Below, in pieces: positions 14,313 to 19,771 of a stretch of 19,771 nucleotides of DNA. The first letter of the stretch is position 1; every line of letters starts with the position of its first letter. The position numbers were made by a program, and so were the translations under genes. The stretch covers positions 1-19,771 of the forward strand of contig JACQGJ010000218.1 in NCBI GenBank assembly GCA_016199605.1. The letters run 5' to 3'. Origin of the DNA: Armatimonadota bacterium (GTDB taxonomy: Bacteria; Armatimonadota; Abditibacteriia; CG2-30-59-28). The notes below the pieces were generated by a model. That model did no database searches. It had not been told where the DNA came from and was given only the letters and a program-made list of their open reading frames with translations.

Positions 14313-14744
14313 TTGGCACAGCAATCCCGGATATCAACCGCTTTTGCCTTTCCTCACAAAGCGCGGCTTCTCCCCAGCGGCTTCGCTGCCCTTTTCCTTT
14401 CGCTGTCACTCGTGCTCCCACCCGCCGGGCTGCCGGTGAACCTGTGTCTCTTCAAATGGATCACCGGGGTGCCCTGCCCCGGTTGTGGTCTCACTCGCAG
14501 CGTCACCTGTTTGTCGCACGGTCATTTCGCAGCGGCCTTTCATTTCCACCCCTTTGGGATCGTGGCCTATCTCGTCCTCGCTGGCTTGCTGTTCGCTCCC
14601 TTCGCGCCGGCGGGGATCTATTCCGCATGTGCGAGTTGGTTTCGATCCAGGAAGCTGGGTCTGGCTTTCACAGTGGTGTTTGTCGCGTACGCGGTCCTGC
14701 GTATCTGGGCGGTGGCGACTGGTCAATGGCAAAACATCTGGTAA
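14313..14744 (+). CDS. DUF2752 membrane protein
   Basis: The 143-residue protein carries the DUF2752 signature: CLFKWITGVPCPGCGLTR (PCPGCGLTR at 54-62), then a SHGHFAAAF segment and HPFG at 79-82. Three transmembrane helices are likely, at about 22-38, 80-98 and 114-134. The family function is unknown; the paired cysteines of CPGCG suggest metal or redox chemistry near the membrane. The start is a TTG at 14313, chosen because a strong AGAAGGAGG site lies nine bases before it; no in-frame ATG exists near that site. A small membrane protein follows after 15 bases, probably in the same operon. Confidence 0.88.
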   Translation: MAQQSRISTAFAFPHKARLLPSGFAALFLSLSLVLPPAGLPVNLCLFKWITGVPCPGCGLTRSVTCLSHGHFAAAFHFHPFGIVAYLVLAGLLFAPFAPAGIYSACASWFRSRKLGLAFTVVFVAYAVLRIWAVATGQWQNIW

Positions 14745-14759
14745 AGGAGAGAAGACAAC

Positions 14760-14999
14760 ATGTTTGGACTCATTGCGTTGGTCGGAGGGATTGCAGCCGT
14801 TGTGGCATTGGTTTTCTTCTTAATCGACGCCTTCCAGGATGAATGGTGGAAGGGACTGCTCTGTTTCTTCTGCCTACCGTACCTCATCTACTATATGTTC
14901 GTGGAATTCGAACATGAGTACAAATGGCAGATCATCCTCACCTACTGGATCGGCGGCGTCCTATCCGGTTCCCTCGGGCAAGGTTTCCTGCACCACTAA
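14760..14999 (+). CDS. Small hydrophobic membrane protein, unknown
   Basis: This 79-residue protein has an AAGGAG site about ten bases before its ATG and lies 15 bases after the DUF2752 gene. It is hydrophobic, with likely transmembrane helices at about 3-22, 29-47 and 57-75, and aromatic residues grouped in LPYLIYYMFVEFEHEYKW. I do not recognise a named family. It may be a partner of the DUF2752 protein, judged only from proximity. No terminator is clear after the stop. A short GAGTCC/GGACTC inverted repeat is at 15060-15083. Confidence 0.7.
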   Translation: MFGLIALVGGIAAVVALVFFLIDAFQDEWWKGLLCFFCLPYLIYYMFVEFEHEYKWQIILTYWIGGVLSGSLGQGFLHH

Positions 15000-15181
15000 C
15001 CGCATCGATGCTCCAACCCTCGTCCGAGCGAACGAAGGGGCCGGAATGCGAAGCCGTTGGAGTCCACCACCTCGAACGGACTCGATTCCAGCCACCCTCC
15101 CGTAACTCGGACACAACCGGGAGAAACGATGGGCACGGACGCCACGTACCTCAGTTAACAGAGGTCCCCCCGGCTCGCACA

Positions 15182-15211
15182 TTGACGACGCCAAATCACG
15201 CGTGTTAAAGT
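15182..15211 (+). promoter_or_regulatory. Predicted serA promoter
   Basis: TTGACG (15182-15187), an 18-base spacer and TAAAGT (15206-15211), the latter preceded by TGT as an extended -10. The -35 matches five of six bases and the -10 four of six. Transcription would start near 15218, about 48 bases before the serA ATG. Confidence 0.55.
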
Positions 15212-15266
15212 CTACCCACGTTCCCACGAGGGACTCCCTCTCAACCAATGGAGGCTTCACCACCCA

Positions 15267-16862
15267 ATGCCCAAGGTTTTGGTCACCGATGAAATCGCCC
15301 CTGAGGGGCTTGAAATACTCCAGCAGTCTCTCGATGTCGATCTTCGATTAGGCATTCCCGAGGACGACCTCGTCGGCATCATCGGTGACTACGAGGGCCT
15401 CGTCGTGCGCAGTCAGACAAAGGTCAATCGGCGGATCATCGAACATGCCGACGGGCTGAAGGTGATCGGACGGGCGGGCGTCGGCGTCGACAACATAGAC
15501 CTTGACGCTGCCACCGAGAAAGGAATCATCGTCGTCAACTCTCCTGCGGGAAACACCCTCGCCGTGGCCGAGTACTCGCTGGGAATGCTGTTGGCGTTGC
15601 TGCGGAAGATCCCACATTCCCACGCTTCCCTCAAGTCCGGCAAATGGTCCCGGTCACAGTATATGGGACAACAGCTTTTCGGCAAGAAGCTGGGAATCAT
15701 CGGTATCGGACGAATTGGCACCGAAGTGGCGCGCCGGGCAAAAGCGTTGGGGATGGAGGTTTTGGGCTCCGACCCGTTCCTGTCCTCCCAACGCGCTCAC
15801 AGCCTCGGAATCGAGCTATGCGAAGTCGCTGATATCTTCGCTCGCCCGGACTTCATCACGTTCCACTGCCCCCTCACGAAGGAGACGCGAAACCTGGTCA
15901 ACCCGCGCTCCCTCGCACAGATGAAGGACGGCGTCTTCCTCGTGAACTGCGCCCGGGGAGGAGTGATCGACGAAGCGGCTTTGTATGACGCCTTGAGGTC
16001 CGGCAAAGTGGCCGGAGCAGCGTTGGACGTGTACCAGGAAGAACCGCCGAAAGGGAGCCCGTTGCTGGAGCTTGATAACGTGGTCGCAACCCCACACCTT
16101 GCCGCCTCCACGATAGAGGCGCAAGTGGACGTGGCGGTCGATGTCGCCGACCAGATCGTCGACGTGTTTGCGGGGCGAAGTCCGGCTAATGCGGTCAATA
16201 TCCCCTCGTTGTCCCCAGAGTTGCTCGAGTCTCTGCGACCGTACATCAACCTGGCTGAGAAGATCGGCCTGATGCAGGGGCAACTCGCTGACGGTCGGAT
16301 GGAAAGCGTGGAGCTGACTTACGGGGGGAGCATTGCCGAGCATGAAACCGCGGTGATCACTCGTTGTTTTCTCAAGGGTCTCATCGAGCCGATGATGCCG
16401 CGGTCGGTCAACATGGTGAACTCGCCCCACCTCGCCGAGTCGCGGGGCATTCAGGTGGTCGAGAAGCGCACGGTCTCTGCGGGGGACTACGCCAGCATGA
16501 TTACGACGGCGCTCAAAACCTCTGCCGGAACTCACGAAGTGTCGGGCACGGTCTTCGGAAGGCACGACCCCCGGATCATCTGCATCGACAACTACCGGGT
16601 TGACATTGTGCCGCAGGGCTACGTCATGCTTTCCGGGCACGTGGATCGACCGGGAGTCATTGGACGAGTGGGGACCCTCCTCGGAAACGCCGGCATCAAC
16701 ATCGCGGCGATGCAGGTCGGACGCGAACACATCGGAGGCAACGCGGTGATGGTCCTGAACGTCGACGCTCCCATTTCAGAAGAACTCTTAGAACACCTCA
16801 GCACCCTCGAGAACATCCACGATGCAAGGATGGTGGATTTCACCGGGAGTAGCAGCCGGTAA
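15267..16862 (+). CDS. serA: D-3-phosphoglycerate dehydrogenase (long form)
   Basis: SerA oxidises 3-phosphoglycerate to 3-phosphohydroxypyruvate with NAD, the first step of serine synthesis. The 531 residues give the long form: a split substrate domain, a Rossmann domain (LGIIGIGRIG, glycines 146, 148 and 151), catalytic Arg230 (NCARGG), Glu259 and His277, then an allosteric substrate-binding domain and a C-terminal ACT domain (about 455-525, VMLSGHVDRPGVIGRVGTLL). The ACT domain is the usual serine feedback site. The motif after the catalytic histidine reads TPHLAAST, where many homologues have TPHLGAST. The ATG has a GGAGG site at the long spacing of 12 bases. It appears to be transcribed alone from the promoter at 15182. 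Confidence 0.96.
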   Translation: MPKVLVTDEIAPEGLEILQQSLDVDLRLGIPEDDLVGIIGDYEGLVVRSQTKVNRRIIEHADGLKVIGRAGVGVDNIDLDAATEKGIIVVNSPAGNTLAVAEYSLGMLLALLRKIPHSHASLKSGKWSRSQYMGQQLFGKKLGIIGIGRIGTEVARRAKALGMEVLGSDPFLSSQRAHSLGIELCEVADIFARPDFITFHCPLTKETRNLVNPRSLAQMKDGVFLVNCARGGVIDEAALYDALRSGKVAGAALDVYQEEPPKGSPLLELDNVVATPHLAASTIEAQVDVAVDVADQIVDVFAGRSPANAVNIPSLSPELLESLRPYINLAEKIGLMQGQLADGRMESVELTYGGSIAEHETAVITRCFLKGLIEPMMPRSVNMVNSPHLAESRGIQVVEKRTVSAGDYASMITTALKTSAGTHEVSGTVFGRHDPRIICIDNYRVDIVPQGYVMLSGHVDRPGVIGRVGTLLGNAGINIAAMQVGREHIGGNAVMVLNVDAPISEELLEHLSTLENIHDARMVDFTGSSSR

Positions 16863-16899
16863 CGAAGTTGCGCAGGATTTCAATATCGACACTCGTCAC

Positions 16900-16928
16900 T
16901 TGTCAGCGTTGGAGGCCATTGTTACAAT
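16900..16928 (+). promoter_or_regulatory. Promoter of the GH5 gene
   Basis: TTGTCA (16900-16905), 17 bases, then TACAAT (16923-16928), each matching consensus at five of six bases, with TGT directly before the -10. Transcription would start near 16935, about 50 bases before the ATG at 16984. It lies just after the serA stop, so the gene has its own promoter. Confidence 0.7.
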
Positions 16929-16983
16929 GCACCCGCCTTGGGGCCCGAGGATCGGATCCCAGATTGTGAGGGAGCCACGACCA

Positions 16984-18087
16984 ATGTTGACCCGCCGTGA
17001 ATTCCTGAGTCTGCCTGCGGGAAGTGCTGTCTGGTTCGCGGCTTCCAGTCAAGCTGCTCAGACTCGTTACCGCACAGACCGGAAACAGGGAGCAAAGAGA
17101 GTGAAAGCATCGCACCTCCCTCGCTGGCGAGGGTTCAACCTGCTGGAGAAGTTCGTCGCTGAACAGAACGCCCCCTTCCTCGAGTCGGACTTTGAGTGGA
17201 TGGCGGAGTGGGGGTTCGACTTTGTGCGCCTTCCATTGTCCTATCGCTGTTGGGCTGAGCCTGATCCGGTGAGATGGTTCGACCTGAAGGAATCCGTGCT
17301 CAAGGAAATCGACCAGGCGGTCGAGTTCGGGCGGAAGTATGGCATCCACGTCAACCTCAATTTCCATCGCGGGCCCGGTTACTGCGTCAACCCTCCGAAG
17401 GAACCGCTCGACTTGTGGCGCGACGAAAGGGCGTTGGAAGCCTGCGCTTTCCACTGGGCGCATTTCGCGCAACGGTACAAGGGTCTACCCAACACGCGCG
17501 TGAGCTTTGACTTGCTGAATGAACCGGGCTTGATTGCCGAAGCGAGCTATGTGCGGGTGGTGAAGCGACTGGTGGAAGCCATTCGAGAGGAGGATCCCGG
17601 ACGGCTCATCATTGCGGATGGTCTCTTGTGGGGACGTGATCCCGTAGAAGGTCTGGTCGGGCTTGGGATTGCCCAAAGCACGCGTGGTTACGACCCCATG
17701 CAGATCAGCCATTACAAAGCGTCGTGGATTGGCGGCTCCGACAAGTGGCCGGAACCGACCTGGCCTCTGCAAACCAGCCCGACCGACGTGTGGAACAAGG
17801 ATCGGCTTCTCAAAGAACGAATCGCCCCGTGGAAAGCTCTGGAGCGCAAAGGGGTGGGGATTCACGTCGGCGAATGGGGCGCGTTCCAGCACACGCCCCA
17901 TCCGGTAGTCCTCGACTGGATGCGCGACTGCCTGCAACTATGGAAAGAAGCAGGTTGGGGATGGGCTTTGTGGAACTTCCGCGGCTCCTTCGGGATTTTA
18001 GATAGCGGCCGCGCGGACGTCCAGTACGAAGACTTTCACGGCCACAAGCTCGACCGGGCAATGCTGGAGTTGCTCCAGGGAATGTGA
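16984..18087 (+). CDS. Secreted glycoside hydrolase family 5 (cellulase-like)
   Basis: The 367-residue product has a Tat-like leader, MLTRREFLSLPAGSAVW followed by an alanine-rich stretch (twin Arg at 4-5), so export folded is likely. The (beta/alpha)8 domain shows RGFNLLEKF at 49-57, FVRLPLSYRCW, an HRGPGY block at 128-133, the acid/base LLNEP (Glu180) and the nucleophile VGEWG (Glu297). ALWNFRGSFGILDS closes the barrel. These match GH5 beta-glycanases; the exact substrate (cellulose, glucomannan or similar) is not readable. The frame is open to 16822 inside serA, but the ATG at 16984 has a GAGGGAG site and begins the leader. It has its own strong promoter, and no carbohydrate-binding module is seen. 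Confidence 0.92.
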   Translation: MLTRREFLSLPAGSAVWFAASSQAAQTRYRTDRKQGAKRVKASHLPRWRGFNLLEKFVAEQNAPFLESDFEWMAEWGFDFVRLPLSYRCWAEPDPVRWFDLKESVLKEIDQAVEFGRKYGIHVNLNFHRGPGYCVNPPKEPLDLWRDERALEACAFHWAHFAQRYKGLPNTRVSFDLLNEPGLIAEASYVRVVKRLVEAIREEDPGRLIIADGLLWGRDPVEGLVGLGIAQSTRGYDPMQISHYKASWIGGSDKWPEPTWPLQTSPTDVWNKDRLLKERIAPWKALERKGVGIHVGEWGAFQHTPHPVVLDWMRDCLQLWKEAGWGWALWNFRGSFGILDSGRADVQYEDFHGHKLDRAMLELLQGM

Positions 18088-18304
18088 GGGGAAGAGCGTG
18101 GCTTCAGGCAGCAACGGGATTTGGCTCAGTCGCGCGTAGATTGCGCCATCGCTCGGCCTCGGGTGTTGCATACGACTCGTTCTGTCCCTATCGTTGGTGT
18201 CGTTGTCAGGGGTCACGGCACTGCGACGGTTGGGGGTGGTGAGGAAGCTCGTCGACGAAGGTCCTCTCCGGGTCAGTCATAGGACTTGAATGTGTGCCAG
18301 CGAA

Positions 18305-18333
18305 TTGACTCCTTGCTGCAAACTGAGTAGAAT
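18305..18333 (+). promoter_or_regulatory. Promoter of the toxin-antitoxin operon
   Basis: TTGACT (18305-18310), exactly 17 bases, then TAGAAT (18328-18333); both boxes match consensus at five of six bases. Transcription would start near 18340, about 40 bases before the antitoxin ATG. The 217 bases between the GH5 stop and this promoter hold no gene or clear terminator that I can see. Confidence 0.7.
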
Positions 18334-18379
18334 CTCACCTGTCCCAGCAAATAAACCTGACTTAAGGGGAACCTTTACT

Positions 18380-18616
18380 ATGGCGTCAATCACCTTCAGC
18401 CCTCCCCAAGACCTCGCTCGAGAACTCAATAATCTGGTTTATGGGGGTCGTTATCGAGATCTCCCCACGGCATTGACCGAAGCAGTTGCACTCCTGGTCC
18501 AACGTGAACGCGCCTCGCAGGCCGTACGTCAGATTTCGACGATTCGCAATAAGCTGGCTGGTTGGCATGTGGACGTAACGCAAGCGGTGGTGAGCTCCCA
18601 TGAGGAGGACGGATGA
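18380..18616 (+). CDS. VapB-like antitoxin
   Basis: This 78-residue protein precedes and overlaps a PIN-domain toxin gene. The N-terminal half (MASITFSPPQDLAREL, then a GGRYRDLPTALTEAVALLV segment) resembles a ribbon-helix-helix DNA-binding domain: a beta-strand followed by two helices, of the peptide-selector type in ParD/VapB antitoxins. The C-terminal tail (about 50-78), ending HEEDG, would wrap the toxin. The frame extends to 18290, but the ATG at 18380 has an AAGGGG site about nine bases upstream and starts the predicted strand. Such proteins repress their own promoter; here that is the strong site at 18305. The family assignment is weaker than for the toxin. Confidence 0.75.
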   Translation: MASITFSPPQDLARELNNLVYGGRYRDLPTALTEAVALLVQRERASQAVRQISTIRNKLAGWHVDVTQAVVSSHEEDG

Positions 18617-19092
18617 TCGCCCTGGACGCCTCCGTGGCGGTCAAGTGGTTCAAACCAGGGGAACGCTTCCAGGCGGAAGCTGAGGAACTACTCAATCTTC
18701 TGAGCGGTTTCAGGATTGAGGCCATTGGCAGCGAATGGCTGCCTCTCGAAGTGGTTCGTGGCCTCAAACGGGCTCAACAGGAAGTCCCTGATCTGGCGAT
18801 TGAAGACTCAGACATCCACGCGGCCTATGACGCGATTGTCGCCCTGCATCGTTGTGGGGCGTTGTTGGAGGTTCCCGTCGGTGAAGTGAGAGCACTTGCG
18901 AAGAACGCGGAGATATCGCTTGGACTCTATGCGGCGGACGCCGTGCATCTGGCGACGGCTGTTCACCTCGGTGCTCGCTTGCTGGTAACTGATGACCACC
19001 ACCTCTTGTCTCCCCTCGTCAAAGCGTATGCCGCTCCCAGCGGTGTTGCCGTTGTTGATCCACAAGATGCGGTCGCAGCCTTGAAGGTCTGA
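18613..19092 (+). CDS. VapC-like PIN-domain toxin
   Basis: PIN-domain toxins are Mg-dependent ribonucleases, often cutting tRNA or rRNA. The 159-residue protein has the acidic site: Asp5 in LDASVAVKWF, Glu46 in the WLPLEVVRGL helix, Asp109 in YAADAVHLA and the TDD pair (127-128). It starts at an ATG that overlaps the antitoxin stop in an ATGA junction, with a GAGGAGG site inside the antitoxin gene, so translation is coupled. Length is slightly above the usual 130-140. Context and acidic residues make VapC the best call. The RNA target is unknown. A weak GCCTAAAAAAGGC hairpin follows the stop at 19104-19116. Confidence 0.88.
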   Translation: MIALDASVAVKWFKPGERFQAEAEELLNLLSGFRIEAIGSEWLPLEVVRGLKRAQQEVPDLAIEDSDIHAAYDAIVALHRCGALLEVPVGEVRALAKNAEISLGLYAADAVHLATAVHLGARLLVTDDHHLLSPLVKAYAAPSGVAVVDPQDAVAALKV

Positions 19093-19446
19093 ACTCCCTG
19101 AACTGCCTAAAAAAGGCGTAAAGCCCATTTGGCCTGGTGGGACGCTTCTCGGTGTACACAGGATAGAGAGATCCCGCACGCCTGCAAATCGACTACCCCG
19201 GCATATCATTGGCCATTCGATATCCCTCGTCGGAAAAGGAACAAAGCTCGCATGACCGAGATGATGTGTTTGGGTATGGCGATGAGTTCGTCATTGAATC
19301 TTTTGCGCATTTCCGAGGAGGATATTCACGTCAGGGGGAGAATCATCTGCTTGAGCGTGACTCGCTTCTGTCCTCCCATTTTCCACGATCGACGGCGGCC
19401 TGAAGCAATCTCACGCGACGGATTCTTACGAGCGAGGTGGCATAGC
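19093..19446 (+). other. 354-base gap between toxin and Asp-box gene
   Basis: No gene is supported here. The frame of the downstream gene stays open back to 19111, but the upstream codons show no signal peptide and no ribosome-binding site before an ATG, so I do not extend it. No promoter with both boxes was found. A weak GCCT/AGGC hairpin lies at 19104-19116. The 64-codon plus-strand frame at 19209-19403 looks random. Confidence 0.5.
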
Positions 19447-19771
19447 ATGAGCAACAGAATCGCGATCCTGGCTGTCATGGGAGCAGTCTTATTCCTCAGA
19501 CCGCTGACCCCGGCCCATCCTTCGGTGTCAGCCTTCCGCACCCCCAACGACGGAGTGGTACCGGAAGCGGCGCTCGACTCAAAAGGCGTCTTGCACATTA
19601 CATACGGAGCAGGAAGCGAGGGATACTACGTCCAATCTCGCGATCGAGGCAAGACGTTCAGCGTTCCGATTCAACTCAACCGTCGCGCGGGAACCGTGAC
19701 AGTGGGAGCTGAGCGAGGGCCGAAGCTGGCCCTCGGCAGGGAAGGCGTGATCCACGCGGTCTGGTTGGGGC
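19447..19771 (+). CDS. Secreted Asp-box (BNR/sialidase-like) protein, 5' part
   Basis: The first 108 codons are present and the gene continues right of the window. MSNRIAILAVMGAVLFL gives a Sec-type signal peptide, with cleavage likely near PAHPSVSA. The mature part begins beta-propeller-like repeats: LDSKGVLHITYG, then an Asp-box SRDRGKTF (S-x-D-x-G-x-T-F), and a second strand set LALGREGVIHAVWLG. Alternating 'hGxhHhxW/Y' strands and Asp-boxes are found in sialidases, BNR-repeat proteins and related lectin-like or glycosidase propellers. The ATG has a GAGGTGG site six bases upstream. Enzymatic activity cannot be judged from this fragment, since catalytic arginines lie further on. Confidence 0.75.
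   Translation, partial: MSNRIAILAVMGAVLFLRPLTPAHPSVSAFRTPNDGVVPEAALDSKGVLHITYGAGSEGYYVQSRDRGKTFSVPIQLNRRAGTVTVGAERGPKLALGREGVIHAVWLG

Noticed and set aside
15816..16730. Minus-strand frame of 304 codons
   Set aside because: It lies wholly inside serA on the other strand; the His/Arg/Asp-rich product is a typical shadow of a GC-rich gene.
19111..19446. In-frame upstream extension of the Asp-box gene, with ATGs at 19252-19282
   Set aside because: No ribosome-binding site precedes those ATGs, and the extension would bury the signal peptide. The ATG at 19447 has a good site and starts the leader.
1..19771. CRISPR array, rRNA genes, prophage or replication origin
   Set aside because: No regularly spaced repeats, rRNA-like stretches, phage genes or DnaA-box clusters were seen.

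Overview
The window is bacterial chromosome with moderately high GC. Genes are dense on both strands, with Shine-Dalgarno sites and recognisable -35/-10 promoters. The best lineage hint is the prepilin-like protein at 8512-9330. It combines a type IV pilin cleavage motif, a 'FPVF-AREKAR-CQSNLKQIG' style start and a C-terminal H-X9-DG motif. This combination is typical of DUF1559 proteins expanded in Armatimonadota, Planctomycetota and neighbouring phyla. An Armatimonadota-like organism is my best guess, by inference only.

Region 1 (1-8203, all minus strand) is a block of translation genes. Read in the direction of transcription it holds rimO (ribosomal protein S12 methylthiotransferase), an unrecognised protein of about 629 residues that looks like an array of winged-helix modules, gltX (GluRS) and glnS (GlnRS). 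A second unit follows: tRNA-Arg(CCG), tRNA-Arg(CCT), tadA, tRNA-Ser(CGA) and tRNA-Ser(GGA). Good promoter candidates precede rimO (8175-8203) and the tRNA unit (1229-1257). The block ends at the terminus of an insertion sequence, which lies a few bases past the CCA end of the last tRNA and carries the start of a DDE transposase.

Region 2 (8204-10731, plus strand) is an envelope or secreted set: the DUF1559 pseudopilin-like protein, a Gly/Pro/Met-rich exported protein and a single-pass membrane-anchored protein. It ends in a hairpin shared with the convergent cluster that follows.

Region 3 (10757-14217, minus strand) is a three-gene candidate catabolic cluster: a formylglycine-type sulfatase without a signal peptide, a PhyH-type Fe(II)/2-oxoglutarate dioxygenase and a Gfo/Idh/MocA-type NAD(P) oxidoreductase. 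A promoter with a perfect TTGACA -35 box drives it. No transporter or regulator is seen in the cluster.

Region 4 (14245-19771, plus strand) holds a DUF2752 membrane protein with a small membrane protein, long-form serA, a secreted GH5-type glycoside hydrolase with a Tat-like leader, a VapBC-like toxin-antitoxin pair, and the start of a secreted Asp-box (BNR/sialidase-like) protein cut by the window edge.

The most interesting item is the multi-module protein between rimO and gltX. Its place in a translation operon and its repeated architecture suggest a nucleic-acid-binding factor that I do not recognise as a described family.
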